Assembly (NCBI RefSeq): GCF_048571275.1
Contig: NZ_CP182357.1
Location: forward strand, 868,001-932,000
Direction: 5' to 3'
DNA length: 64,000 nt
DNA from: Marinarcus sediminis
GTDB taxonomy: Bacteria > Campylobacterota > Campylobacteria > Campylobacterales > Arcobacteraceae
The notes under the pieces were generated by a model. That model ran no database searches, had not been told where the DNA came from, and saw only the letters and a program-made list of their open reading frames with translations. Both the position numbers and the translations under genes were made by a program. The stretch's first letter is position 1; each line of letters opens with the position of its first letter. This document shows positions 34,729 through 43,933 of the stretch, piece after piece.

Positions 34729-35226
34729 ATGGAACATGAATTACATTTTAGAAAACCAACTAAATCTGATTTAAAAGAGATTTATACTTTGGTGTGTAAA
34801 AGTCAAGTTTTAGATGTGAATTCTGAATATCTCTATTTGTTACAAACAACTCATTTCAAAAACAGTTGTTGTGTTGCCGTTGAGAATAGTAAAGTTGTTG
34901 GTTTTGTCTCTGGTTATATCATCCCCGACAAACCCAATACGCTTTTTATTTGGCAAGTGGTTGTTCATGAAAAGCAAAGAGGTAAAAATCTTGCTTGTCA
35001 AATTATTGAAAATATTTTACAAGCAAAAGAGATGGTGGCAGTAGAGTATATCAATACAACAGTCTCTCCCAGTAATAAATCGTCACAAAGAGTTTTTCAG
35101 AAAATTGCAGAAAAGTTTAATACCAATATGAAAGCAAGCATTCTTTTTGAAAAAGAGGATTTTGTACATGGACATGAAGAAGAAGTGTTGTTTGAAATTG
35201 GACCAATAAATAAAGGAATAAAATGA
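34729..35226 (+). CDS. ectA: L-2,4-diaminobutyrate acetyltransferase EctA
   Basis: A 165-residue GNAT-fold enzyme that acetylates diaminobutyrate at N-gamma, the second step of ectoine synthesis. FRKPTKSDLKEIYTLVCKS and YLYLLQTTHFKNSCCVAVE are EctA hallmarks; the acetyl-CoA site lies in VVVHEKQRGKNLA. The stop overlaps ectB by 4 nt. Ectoine is a compatible solute, so the operon implies life at raised salinity. Confidence 0.95.
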   Translation: MEHELHFRKPTKSDLKEIYTLVCKSQVLDVNSEYLYLLQTTHFKNSCCVAVENSKVVGFVSGYIIPDKPNTLFIWQVVVHEKQRGKNLACQIIENILQAKEMVAVEYINTTVSPSNKSSQRVFQKIAEKFNTNMKASILFEKEDFVHGHEEEVLFEIGPINKGIK

Positions 35227-36503
35227 GAATATTTGAAAAATTAGAATCGGAAGTAAGGGGATACATCAGAAGTTTCCCAACCATATTTACCAAAGCAAAA
35301 GGTTCTATTTTAACAGATGAACAAGGTGTAGAATATATTGATTTTTTTGCAGGTGCAGGAACACTGAATTATGGACACAACAATGAACATATCAGTAAAG
35401 CGTTAATTGAGTATCTGCAAGCTGATGGAATTGTTCATGGATTAGATATGGCTACAACTGCAAAAAAAGAGTTTTTGCAAACATTTGAAAACTTAATTTT
35501 AAAGCCAAGAAATTTAGAGTATAAAATTCAATTTACAGGACCTACTGGTACCAATGCCGTTGAAACTGCACTGAAACTGGCACGATTGGTTAAAGGAAGA
35601 AGCAACGTCGTTGCCTTCACCAATGGATATCATGGGTTATCTCAAGGATCATTGGCAGTAACAGGCAATAATGAGTACAGAGATGAGAGTTATATCAGTA
35701 GAACCAATGCCACCTTTATGCCTTTTGATGGTTATTTTGGCGATATGAATACTTTGACGTATTTTAGAAAGTTCTTAGAAGATGGCAGCAGTGGTGTTGA
35801 TTTGCCTGCGGCTGTAATTTTAGAGACGATTCAAGGAGAGGGTGGAATTAATGTCTCCAGTGCTGCGTGGCTTCAAGAGTTAGAGTCTATTTGCCATGAG
35901 TTTGATATTTTATTGATTGTAGATGATATTCAAGTAGGTAATGGTCGAAGTGGCGAGTTTTTCTCTTTTGAGTTTGCAGGTATTACCCCTGATATGGTGA
36001 CGTTGTCTAAATCAATTGGGGGTGGATTGCCTATGGCACTGCTTCTTTTTAAACCCCAACTTGATCAGTGGAAACCAGGGGAACATACGGGAACATTCAG
36101 GGGAAATAATTTGGCTTTTGTTGCTTCTAAAGTTTCGCTTGAACACTATTGGGAAAATGACAATATGTCAAAAGCGGTGAAATATAAAGAGAAAATCTTA
36201 AAAGAGACACTGGAAAAAATTGCTCAAAAGTATAAAGAGAATTATGAGATAAAAATCAGAGGTCGAGGTTTGGTCTATGGATTTGAGATTGTCAATGATA
36301 CATCAATGGCAAGCGATATTTCAGCCTTAGCTTTTGAAGAGAGACTGATTATTGAAACGTGTGGAAGTGAAGGTCAAGTGGTCAAATTTTTACCTCCTTT
36401 ACTTATTGACGAAGAGATTTTAGTTGAAGGATTGAAACGATTTGAAAAGGCAGTTGACCGATTGGTGCAAGACAGAAAAGAGAAATTAAGCGGAGAATTT
36501 TAA
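35223..36503 (+). CDS. ectB: Diaminobutyrate-2-oxoglutarate transaminase EctB
   Basis: A 426-residue class-III aminotransferase that makes L-2,4-diaminobutyrate from aspartate semialdehyde and glutamate. FFAGAGTLNYGHNN, GPTGTNAVETALKLAR, VDDIQVGNGRSG and the PLP Lys in TLSKSIGGGLP (about residue 263) are all intact. AAAGGA precedes the start; the stop codon overlaps the ectC start by one base (TAATG). Confidence 0.96.
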   Translation: MRIFEKLESEVRGYIRSFPTIFTKAKGSILTDEQGVEYIDFFAGAGTLNYGHNNEHISKALIEYLQADGIVHGLDMATTAKKEFLQTFENLILKPRNLEYKIQFTGPTGTNAVETALKLARLVKGRSNVVAFTNGYHGLSQGSLAVTGNNEYRDESYISRTNATFMPFDGYFGDMNTLTYFRKFLEDGSSGVDLPAAVILETIQGEGGINVSSAAWLQELESICHEFDILLIVDDIQVGNGRSGEFFSFEFAGITPDMVTLSKSIGGGLPMALLLFKPQLDQWKPGEHTGTFRGNNLAFVASKVSLEHYWENDNMSKAVKYKEKILKETLEKIAQKYKENYEIKIRGRGLVYGFEIVNDTSMASDISALAFEERLIIETCGSEGQVVKFLPPLLIDEEILVEGLKRFEKAVDRLVQDRKEKLSGEF

Positions 36504-36898
36504 TGATAGTAAGAGATATTAAAAAAGATGTTATGGGTACGTCAAAAGAGGTTCATGCTCATGAAGGACAATGGGTGAGCAGAAGAATGTTGTTAAAAGA
36601 TGATGGCATGGGATTCTCATTTCATGAGACCATCATTAAAGCCAACACCAAAACACATATTCATTATCAAAACCATTTAGAAGCAGTTTATTGTGTGGCA
36701 GGGAATGGGAAAATTGAAGATTTAAAAACGGGGATTGTTCATGATATATATGATGGTGTGATGTATGCACTCAATGAACATGATGATCACAATTTATACG
36801 GGGGAACAGAAGACATGCGATTGATTTGCACATTTAATCCTCCCATTAAAGGAACCGAAAATCACGATGAAAACGGAGTCTACTCTTTAGAAGAGTAG
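36503..36898 (+). CDS. ectC: Ectoine synthase EctC
   Basis: A 131-residue cupin enzyme that cyclises N-gamma-acetyldiaminobutyrate to ectoine. The conserved start MIVRDI, the iron/substrate region HIHYQNHLEAVYCVAGNG, and LNEHDDHNLYGG and FNPPIKGTENHDENG are typical. Full length. No ectD hydroxylase follows, so 5-hydroxyectoine is not made from this locus. Confidence 0.96.
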   Translation: MIVRDIKKDVMGTSKEVHAHEGQWVSRRMLLKDDGMGFSFHETIIKANTKTHIHYQNHLEAVYCVAGNGKIEDLKTGIVHDIYDGVMYALNEHDDHNLYGGTEDMRLICTFNPPIKGTENHDENGVYSLEE

Positions 36899-36934
36899 AT
36901 ACTAAATAATTAAACAAAAAGGATCATTTATTCA

Positions 36935-37591
36935 ATGAGACTCTTATCTTGGGGCATTGATAAAGCATTAATTAATCATTTACGTAAAGAAGAACTCTAT
37001 ATTTGTGATGTTGCAGAAGATGAATTGGATGCACTTTACCATTGTGAAGTTCGGTACTACAATGCCGTATTAATCACAACTCAAAATTTGCATGTGTGTA
37101 AACGTTTTTTAAAAATCATTAATGCTCAAACGTGTGCTTTTATAGTTGTGACAAGCAATAAAGATAAAGTCTTTGAGTTAGAATTGCTTCAGCAAGGAGC
37201 CCTTGATGTCATTCATGAACCCGTTTCCAATGAGCTTCTTTTTGCCAAATTGGAATCCATTCATCGAGAAAACTTTGTAACGCATTTTAATTTTAAGAAC
37301 CATTTTATTATTGATAAAGTCAATAAAAAAGTGCTTGATGTGAATAATAAAGCCTTAAATATCAAAGGAAAATCTTTTGAGATTCTTTTTTATTTACTTA
37401 AAAATCGTCATCTGCCTGTAATCTCTAAAGATGAAATCATAGGCGTATTATGGGATGAACCTGAAATGGTTTCAAATAATATTGTTGAAGTCAATATCAA
37501 TCTCATTCGTAATGAAATACGAAAGAGTTGTAATCTTGATATTGTTTCAACCATTCGTAATCGCGGCTATAAAGTTATTATGAATTCCTAA
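36935..37591 (+). CDS. HsrA/HP1043-like atypical OmpR-family regulator
   Basis: A 218-residue protein with a degenerate receiver (about 1-110) and a winged-helix domain (about 120-216). The receiver lacks the acidic pair and a normal phospho-acceptor Asp, so phosphorylation is unlikely. The output domain, with KGKSFEILFYLLKNR and LWDEPEMVSNNIVEVNINLIR, closely resembles the orphan regulator HP1043/HsrA of Helicobacter and its relatives. It lies between ectC and the ectoine aspartokinase, 36 nt after ectC, so it probably controls this operon. Its link to salt is an inference. Confidence 0.82.
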   Translation: MRLLSWGIDKALINHLRKEELYICDVAEDELDALYHCEVRYYNAVLITTQNLHVCKRFLKIINAQTCAFIVVTSNKDKVFELELLQQGALDVIHEPVSNELLFAKLESIHRENFVTHFNFKNHFIIDKVNKKVLDVNNKALNIKGKSFEILFYLLKNRHLPVISKDEIIGVLWDEPEMVSNNIVEVNINLIRNEIRKSCNLDIVSTIRNRGYKVIMNS

Positions 37592-37635
37592 AAATAATCT
37601 CAAATGGTTTGAATGAAAAATAAGGAAAATAAACT

Positions 37636-39003
37636 ATGATTGTATGTAAATTTGGAGGAAGTTCGGTGCAGAATCCTTCTCAAATTAAAAAAGTGTGTAA
37701 CATTGTTTTAAGCAATAAAAAAAGAGAAGTTATCGTTGTCTCTGCCCCCGGTCGAGATGAAGAGTTTCATCAAAAAATTACCGATCATCTTCTCAATATT
37801 GTAACAGAGGGTTCTCATTTTAGGGAACATAATATCGATATCAGTAAAACTAAAAGTTATGCCGTTGTCATTAAAAAATTTAAAGATTTGTGTAAAGGCT
37901 TGGAGTTAAAAGAGGATGATTTTATTCCATTTTTAGAGAAAGATTTAACCCAATGTACGCTCAAAGCTGAAAAAAGAGAGGCTTTTTTTCTTTCTCGTGG
38001 TGAACACTATAATGCAAAAATCATCTGTGCGTATATGAAAAGAATTGGTTTGAATGCACACTTGAGTCTGCCTGAAGAGATAGGGTTTATTTTAAGCGAA
38101 GACTATTTGGATGGAAAAGTTCAAGCCCAAACCTATGAAAATGTCAAACACTATTTTAAGTTTGAGGAAGAAAAAATCTATATTGTCCCAGGATTTTACG
38201 GCATTACACTACAAAATGAGATTGCAGTTATGAGTCGTGGAGGAAGTGATTTAACCGGTGGTGAGTTGGCGTATGCGTTAGATTCTGACAGTTATGAAAA
38301 TTGGACAGACACCAATGGCGTGTATGAAGTTGACCCCAGAATTATTCCAGAAGCCAACGTCATTCCTCGATTGACATTTAAAGAGTTACGACTTTTAAGT
38401 TCTAAAGGCTTTAATGTTTTTCACTTTAATGCCATGCTTAATTGTAAAAAAAGTAAAATCCCCATTCATATTAAAAATACCAATAACCCAGAACATGCAG
38501 GGACAATTATTATCAGTGAACGTGTACCCATGGAAGATTTGGTGGGAATTGCAAAACTTGATAACATGGCTTCCATCCATCTTCAAAAAGATATGTTGGG
38601 AGAAGAGATTGGTTTCAGTGCAGAGTTGTTGAAAATATTTGGTGAATTTGGCATTAATACCTATCATTATCCCACCGATAAAGACGATATTTCAATCCTA
38701 GTTGAGCAAGAAGATTTGCAAGGTAAAATCAATAATTTGCGACGTCAAATCGAAAAACGGCTTAAAACCGATCATCTGTTTGTGACGTATAATCTCTCTA
38801 TTATTACGCTTGTGGGGATTGGATTAAAAGAGAATTCGTTTGCCATTGTAGATGCTATCAGTGCACTCAAAGAGAAAAACATCACCTTTGAAATGTTTGA
38901 TATGAGTCCTTCAAAAATTTCATTTCATATTGGTGTTTCACAAACCATTTCTGATATTGCTTTGGAAATTTTACATGAAAAGATGCTGAATATAGGGTGC
39001 TAG
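37636..39003 (+). CDS. ask_ect: Ectoine-associated aspartate kinase (Ask_Ect)
   Basis: A 455-residue aspartokinase that makes aspartyl phosphate, the entry to aspartate semialdehyde and so to ectoine. KFGGSSV at 5-11, the FLSRGEHYNAK and SRGGSDLTGGELA segments, and two C-terminal ACT domains (about 300-450) are present. Placement in an ect operon and divergence from the housekeeping enzyme fit the specialised Ask_Ect form known from other ectoine producers, which is less feedback-inhibited. Confidence 0.9.
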   Translation: MIVCKFGGSSVQNPSQIKKVCNIVLSNKKREVIVVSAPGRDEEFHQKITDHLLNIVTEGSHFREHNIDISKTKSYAVVIKKFKDLCKGLELKEDDFIPFLEKDLTQCTLKAEKREAFFLSRGEHYNAKIICAYMKRIGLNAHLSLPEEIGFILSEDYLDGKVQAQTYENVKHYFKFEEEKIYIVPGFYGITLQNEIAVMSRGGSDLTGGELAYALDSDSYENWTDTNGVYEVDPRIIPEANVIPRLTFKELRLLSSKGFNVFHFNAMLNCKKSKIPIHIKNTNNPEHAGTIIISERVPMEDLVGIAKLDNMASIHLQKDMLGEEIGFSAELLKIFGEFGINTYHYPTDKDDISILVEQEDLQGKINNLRRQIEKRLKTDHLFVTYNLSIITLVGIGLKENSFAIVDAISALKEKNITFEMFDMSPSKISFHIGVSQTISDIALEILHEKMLNIGC

Positions 39004-39495
39004 ATGAGAGATAAAGTGATTTTAAATATTTTAATATTTTTGGTTTTGATTTTGATTGCCGTGGTATGTGTTGGGGGTTATTTTATTTATCAAAATAACC
39101 AAATAAATCAAAATATACAGATTGAAACAACTCCGCAAGCAATGCCCATAAAACATCAAGAGTTATACAATGCATCGATTAATGATTTGGTATTGAATAT
39201 CACAAGTGCAAAGGGACGATTAAAGTTAATGAAGTTCTCGTTTACATTAAAAAGTTCCGACTCCATGATTGAAGAGATGGTTCAAAACAATAAAGATGAA
39301 ATCATTGATTTGGTGATTTCACTGATCAACCAAAGAAACAGTGAAGAGCTTTTAACCATTGGGGGACAACTTCTCTTAAAAGAGGATTTACTCGTTCAAA
39401 TCAATCGCACAGTGAACTCTTGGAAAAATGAGTATACGCATATGAAAGAAAACAGCATAAAAAAGATTCTTTTTACCACTTTTGTGATGAAATAA
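39004..39495 (+). CDS. fliL: FliL-like flagellar basal-body-associated protein
   Basis: A 163-residue inner-membrane protein with one N-terminal helix (about 8-28) and a periplasmic domain. LYNASINDLVLNITSAKGRLKLMKFSFTLK, LISLINQRNSEELLTIGGQ and the final VMK-type strand (ILFTTFVMK) match FliL, which surrounds stators of the flagellar motor. It begins right after the aspartokinase stop with no gap, so it shares the ectoine transcript, an odd place for a motor gene. No other flagellar gene is near. A FliL paralogue is possible. Confidence 0.72.
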   Translation: MRDKVILNILIFLVLILIAVVCVGGYFIYQNNQINQNIQIETTPQAMPIKHQELYNASINDLVLNITSAKGRLKLMKFSFTLKSSDSMIEEMVQNNKDEIIDLVISLINQRNSEELLTIGGQLLLKEDLLVQINRTVNSWKNEYTHMKENSIKKILFTTFVMK

Positions 39496-39553
39496 TATAT
39501 ACAAGTGCTTAATTAAAGACTATAATTAAATAAATATAATTGAAAGCAGTCCA

Positions 39554-40198
39554 ATGAAATTAAGTGAGATGTTACACAAAACAGAGGGTAAAATATTTTT
39601 TGTCGGCGTGAGTTTGACCATATTGTCTTTTTTAGGCATTTTTTTCATATATTTGAATTCTGTTGAATTTGGAAGTCAGATTGTGGGTATCATTGGTACG
39701 CATCTTCTTTTTGGGCGAGCTGCTGGGCTGGCCTTTGGGTATGCTGTTCATTTGGGGCAGCTGGATATTATTGTTGTTAATATTCTCATTGAAGTGATTT
39801 TGGTTTTGCTCATTTATCCTCTTTTTGTCTTCTCTTATGAGAATCTTTTTGAAATAAAATTTTTGAATGCATTTTTTAGAAAAGTAGAAACCTTTAAAAA
39901 TAATCATTATGATAAATTTGATCAATATGGAATTTATGGACTTTTTCTTTTTGTATGGCTTCCTTTTTGGATGACGGGTCCTGTTGTGGGAGCGATTATT
40001 GGTTTTTTAATTGGCTTACGACATCGCACAATCATTGTGGTTGTAACGTTAGGAACCTCTTTTGCCATTATTATTTGGGCACTGTTTTTAAATGAATTGA
40101 GCAGTTTTTTATTGACCTTTGGTTCAAGTGCCATTTGGGTTTTGTTGTTGATTATTGTTGCTGTTACACTTTTATTGAAATTAAAACGAAAAGACTAA
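39554..40198 (+). CDS. Putative small multidrug-export family membrane protein
   Basis: A 214-residue protein with about five membrane helices. The YDKFDQYGIYGLFLFVWLPFW motif and the GAIIGFLIGLRHR loop fit the small multidrug export family (pfam06695), whose transport role is poorly supported. It overlaps the convergent MFS gene by 4 nt. Confidence 0.75.
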   Translation: MKLSEMLHKTEGKIFFVGVSLTILSFLGIFFIYLNSVEFGSQIVGIIGTHLLFGRAAGLAFGYAVHLGQLDIIVVNILIEVILVLLIYPLFVFSYENLFEIKFLNAFFRKVETFKNNHYDKFDQYGIYGLFLFVWLPFWMTGPVVGAIIGFLIGLRHRTIIVVVTLGTSFAIIIWALFLNELSSFLLTFGSSAIWVLLLIIVAVTLLLKLKRKD

Positions 40199-41292
40199 AC
40201 TGTTTTTTGGGCTGTTTTGGTTGTAATGTAAAGCGATAAAAACGCCAAGAGTGAGAAAAGACTTGAATATAAGAAGAGGTGCTCTCCATATAACCAACCA
40301 GCGATGATTGCACCTGTAAATCCACCTAATCCATACGCAACTCCATACATAAATTGTTGGGCGAGTTTTTTATTGGTATAGAGCGAATACAAATAGATAA
40401 TCACAGAACTGTGGTAAAGCCCAAAAGAGAAAGCGTGCATCCCTTGTGTGAAAAATGTAATGGGTAAGGAGTCTGGGAACAGATATAAAAGTAACCACCG
40501 TAAAGTGGTCATGGCAATAGCAAATTTAATGATATTAAGCAAATTGTGTTTTAAAAGGGGTGCTTGAAAATAGAGCATCGCTATTTCACAAATGACACCA
40601 AATGACCACAGATAGGATGTCATCTCTAAACTGATACCATGTTCGGTTTCGTAAATGGTAAAGAAGTTATAAAATCCACCAAAACTCATCTGCATAAAAA
40701 ACAGACTCAGCCAAAATGGCCAATATTTTAAAAATGAGAATTTTTCATGGATGATGGTATTATCCTCATGTTCAACATCAAACTTTAAAAGCAAGAGTGC
40801 AAAAAATACGGTCAAGATATTTGTTGCCAAATAGTAGTGCAAGGCAATAAAAGGTTCACTTAAAAATTTTGCAAGTACCAGTGAAATAAACATAAAACCA
40901 ATAGAGCCATAAAGTCTTGATTTCCCATAACGCTCTTTGCCCAACTCTTTTAATGAAATTACTTCAATATAAGGTAAAATAAGACTCAAACAAACCCCTA
41001 AAATGGCATTGTTAACCATAAAAAGATAGAAGTTATTAATGGTAAAATAAAACAGCCCAGAAGAGACAATAGAGAGCAACAGTGCCGATTTAAACATTTG
41101 TTGATCGAGTTTTATGTGCTTTAAAAACAGAAATGGAGTTGCAAACCGCATCAGGGGTGCTAGAGCAAAAATTATTCCAATGTGTGCAGGCGAATACCCA
41201 ATATCGTGTAAAACTTTGGGCAAGAAGATGATGTAAACACCCACCGCTGCAAAATAAAAAAAATAAAAAGAAGAGAGTTTAAAGAAAAACAT
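40195..41292 (-). CDS. MFS transporter, HcaT/PP-transporter-like
   Basis: A 365-residue protein with 11-12 membrane helices. The start FYFFYFAAVGVYIIFLPKVLHDIGYSPAHIGII and the RYGKSRLYGSIGFM loop are typical of the nucleoside/phenylpropionate-type MFS_1-like group. The substrate is unknown. It lies at the end of a minus-strand operon that includes frr, pyrE and the RDD gene, directly abutting the RDD stop. Confidence 0.78.
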   Translation of the reverse strand: MFFFKLSSFYFFYFAAVGVYIIFLPKVLHDIGYSPAHIGIIFALAPLMRFATPFLFLKHIKLDQQMFKSALLLSIVSSGLFYFTINNFYLFMVNNAILGVCLSLILPYIEVISLKELGKERYGKSRLYGSIGFMFISLVLAKFLSEPFIALHYYLATNILTVFFALLLLKFDVEHEDNTIIHEKFSFLKYWPFWLSLFFMQMSFGGFYNFFTIYETEHGISLEMTSYLWSFGVICEIAMLYFQAPLLKHNLLNIIKFAIAMTTLRWLLLYLFPDSLPITFFTQGMHAFSFGLYHSSVIIYLYSLYTNKKLAQQFMYGVAYGLGGFTGAIIAGWLYGEHLFLYSSLFSLLAFLSLYITTKTAQKTV

Positions 41293-41772
41293 TTAGTTAG
41301 GGGATGTTTGAATAACAAGGGTATGCGATACAACGTCTTGGAAAGTTTTTTTGTCTTTTCTAAAAAAGGGTAAAAAGGCCAATACTATTGTCATGGCACT
41401 GAATAAAAAGCAGAGATATCTTGCTGTGGCTTTGAGCAAAGATATTCTCTCTTTCGTTTTTTCATCGATGAGTTTTAAATTGTAAGCTCTTAATCCGGGA
41501 GTTTGACCTTTAATTACCCAAAAAATAATAATAATCAAACCATAAATCAAAGAGAGACTCCATCGGGCCTCTTCGTTTCCTTGAAAATCATCTTTTCCAT
41601 TCATAAAAACATAGGTGGTCAAATAGGCTAAAGGCATCATTATCATAAACATATCGACAATAAAAGCCTTTATTCTAGGTGGAATGGGTGCGCAAATTTC
41701 CAATGTCAAAGTATTCTTTTGAGAACTCTTAGCGTTGGCTGTTTTTGTTTTGACATTTTCTCTTTTACGCAT
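41293..41772 (-). CDS. RDD-family membrane protein
   Basis: A 159-residue protein with three to four membrane helices. PPRIKAFIVDMFMIMMPLAYL carries the Arg and Asp of the RDD name, and GQTPGLRAYNLKLIDEKT is the conserved second motif. The family's function is unclear; some have ion-exchange activity. It lies 6 nt after pyrE. Confidence 0.85.
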   Translation of the reverse strand: MRKRENVKTKTANAKSSQKNTLTLEICAPIPPRIKAFIVDMFMIMMPLAYLTTYVFMNGKDDFQGNEEARWSLSLIYGLIIIIFWVIKGQTPGLRAYNLKLIDEKTKERISLLKATARYLCFLFSAMTIVLAFLPFFRKDKKTFQDVVSHTLVIQTSPN

Positions 41773-41778
41773 AAAGAT

Positions 41779-42387
41779 TTAGTTTCCTCTGCTTCCTGGT
41801 TTGTAGGCAACGGAACCTGCTTTACATAAAGGGCATTCTTCTGGAGCATACATTTCAAATGTAAAATCATCAAGTGCAAAAAGAGGTTTATCAAGAGGCA
41901 ATTTACAGTTTGCTTTGGCTTCTAAGTTGCTTCCAACTCTTGAACAAAATCCTCGGTTAGCCAATGCGGCATAAGCCACAATTTCCCCACCATCTTTTTC
42001 GATTTGTTTGGCAGCTTCTAAAGCACTTCCTCCCGTGGTAATAATATCTTCACAAATGATATATTTTTCACCTTGAGATACTTCAAATCCTCTACGAATG
42101 GTCATTTCGCCATCTACTCGTTCAGCAAAGATAAATCGAACATCTAACGCTGTTGCTAAAGCAAATCCAGCAATCAATCCACCCAATGCAGGTGAACAAA
42201 CCGCATCGACTTGAATACCACTTGCTTTGATTTGTTTGGCCAATTCTTCTGCAAGTAATTTTGCCGTTTTTGGGTCTTCAAGCACTTTGGCTGATTGTAA
42301 ATAAAATTTTGAGTGATTGCCACTGCTTAATTTAAAGTGCCCCTCTAGTAATGCCGATGCATCTTTGTATATTTGTTCTACATTCAT
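41779..42387 (-). CDS. pyrE: Orotate phosphoribosyltransferase
   Basis: A 202-residue enzyme that joins orotate with PRPP in pyrimidine synthesis. The PRPP loop CEDIITTGGSALEAA (about 110-124) and the FKLSSGNHSKFY substrate region (about 17-28) are intact. The C-terminal CPLCKAG with two Cys is a feature of the longer bacterial form. It follows frr by 11 nt. Confidence 0.95.
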   Translation of the reverse strand: MNVEQIYKDASALLEGHFKLSSGNHSKFYLQSAKVLEDPKTAKLLAEELAKQIKASGIQVDAVCSPALGGLIAGFALATALDVRFIFAERVDGEMTIRRGFEVSQGEKYIICEDIITTGGSALEAAKQIEKDGGEIVAYAALANRGFCSRVGSNLEAKANCKLPLDKPLFALDDFTFEMYAPEECPLCKAGSVAYKPGSRGN

Positions 42388-42398
42388 ATAATTTCCAA

Positions 42399-42956
42399 TT
42401 AAACTTTTAAGATTTCAGCTTCTTTAGCTTTGAAGGTATCGTCTGCTTTTGCGATATAACCATCTGTGATTTTTTGTACTTCATCTTGTGCTCTTTTGTT
42501 TTCATCATCTGTAATGGCTTTATCTTTATGCAATACTTTTACTTTGTCATTGGCGTGTTTTCTTACATTCCGAATGGCAATTTTCGCATCATCTGTCATT
42601 GTTTTTGCTTGTTTTGCACTCTCTTTTCTTTGATCAACCGTCATTGGAGGGAAGAAGAGTTTAATCACTTCACCATCGTTGTTTGGATTTACTCCAATAT
42701 TGGCATTTTGAATGGCTTTTTCGATTAAACCCAAAAGATTCTTTTCCCATGGGTTAATGACAATGGTAGTTGCATCGGGTGCAAGGACAGAACCTACTTG
42801 GTTTAATTCAGTCATTGTTCCGTAGTAATCAATTTTAACACCGTCTAAAACAGAAGTGGTCACTTTTCCTGTTCTTAATGTTTTGTAATCTCTTTTTAAA
42901 GCCTCAATAGACTTATCCATGTGCTCTTTTGCTTCTTGATAAATTTCATTTAACAT
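42399..42956 (-). CDS. frr: Ribosome recycling factor
   Basis: A 185-residue factor that splits post-termination ribosomes with EF-G. The complete RRF sequence is visible: LRTGKVTTSVLDGVKIDYYG, NPWEKNLLGLIEKAIQNANIGVNPNNDG and RNVRKHANDKVK. AAGGAG lies before the ATG at 42956. Confidence 0.96.
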   Translation of the reverse strand: MLNEIYQEAKEHMDKSIEALKRDYKTLRTGKVTTSVLDGVKIDYYGTMTELNQVGSVLAPDATTIVINPWEKNLLGLIEKAIQNANIGVNPNNDGEVIKLFFPPMTVDQRKESAKQAKTMTDDAKIAIRNVRKHANDKVKVLHKDKAITDDENKRAQDEVQKITDGYIAKADDTFKAKEAEILKV

Positions 42957-42973
42957 TGTGTATTTCTCCTTAA

Positions 42974-43915
42974 TTATTTGATTATGATTTGACTTGTAAG
43001 ATGGTAGTAATCGGTGCTTAATATCACCCTTACTCTCTCTTTTTTAAGTTCTATGTTTACAATTTCGTCGATTATACCATTTTTAACTTTTATATCTCGC
43101 CAAACATCTCCTGTGACATAAAGTTTGATGCTCTTAATGGAGGGATCCACTTTGGCAACTACACGTTTCAGTATATTGTCTTTTGGGTACTCTTTGGGTT
43201 CCATCCATGTTGCTTCAAGCGTGGTGTACTTGAGTTTTTGTTTGATATTGACATTACCAACAAGTGCGATTCTGTTGATATCTAAAACATTTGATAACTC
43301 ATTAACAGAACCACTGTTTTGATTTAAAATGGCATCAAAATTAAATTTTTTAATTTCATTAAATACTTTTTCATCGTATTCACCATAAGGGTAGACATAG
43401 ATGGTGGGTTTGTATCCCAACTCTTTTTCATATTTGTCAAAGGCGATTTGAGTGTCTTTATAAATGGCTTCAGGGCTTAAGTGAGTAAGGTGAGCGTGTC
43501 CATATGAGTGCAAAGCAATGGTTCCATATTTGGCACTCTCTTTTATCTCATCCCAATTCATAAAGTCATTGTAATTTTTTTCAGTGGCTTTGACATAAAC
43601 GGCTAACGTAAAAGGGAAGTTGTATTTTTTAAAAATAGGCAGACCGTTCGTATAAAAACTTTTATATGAATCATCAATGGTTAATGCGACCCAATTGTCA
43701 GGAATTTTTTCTTTTTGATTGAGTTTTTTAATCATCTCTTCAATTTTGACAACTTTGTAGCCATTGTCATTGAAATATTGAAACTCTTTTTCTAATTCTT
43801 GAAGGGTTGTATTGGTACTTGCATGTTTGTCATCACCAAAACGATGATAGACAAAAATATGCGCATTGGCTAACACATAGAGGTACGAAATAGCTAGAAG
43901 GAGTAAAACTCTCAT
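42974..43915 (-). CDS. Exported polysaccharide deacetylase (CE4 family)
   Basis: A 313-residue exported protein. The signal peptide ends in LANA (about residue 18), giving a mature start HIFVYHRFGDD. The deacetylase (NodB) fold shows TIDDSYKSF in place of TFDDG, and HSYGHAHL for the metal-binding HSxxH; the YVYPYGEYDEKV motif follows. It probably removes acetyl groups from a surface glycan or peptidoglycan. The missing Gly of TFDDG is an unusual variation but both Asp are present. Confidence 0.85.
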   Translation of the reverse strand: MRVLLLLAISYLYVLANAHIFVYHRFGDDKHASTNTTLQELEKEFQYFNDNGYKVVKIEEMIKKLNQKEKIPDNWVALTIDDSYKSFYTNGLPIFKKYNFPFTLAVYVKATEKNYNDFMNWDEIKESAKYGTIALHSYGHAHLTHLSPEAIYKDTQIAFDKYEKELGYKPTIYVYPYGEYDEKVFNEIKKFNFDAILNQNSGSVNELSNVLDINRIALVGNVNIKQKLKYTTLEATWMEPKEYPKDNILKRVVAKVDPSIKSIKLYVTGDVWRDIKVKNGIIDEIVNIELKKERVRVILSTDYYHLTSQIIIK

Positions 43916-43933
43916 ATCTAACTACTAAGTAAA

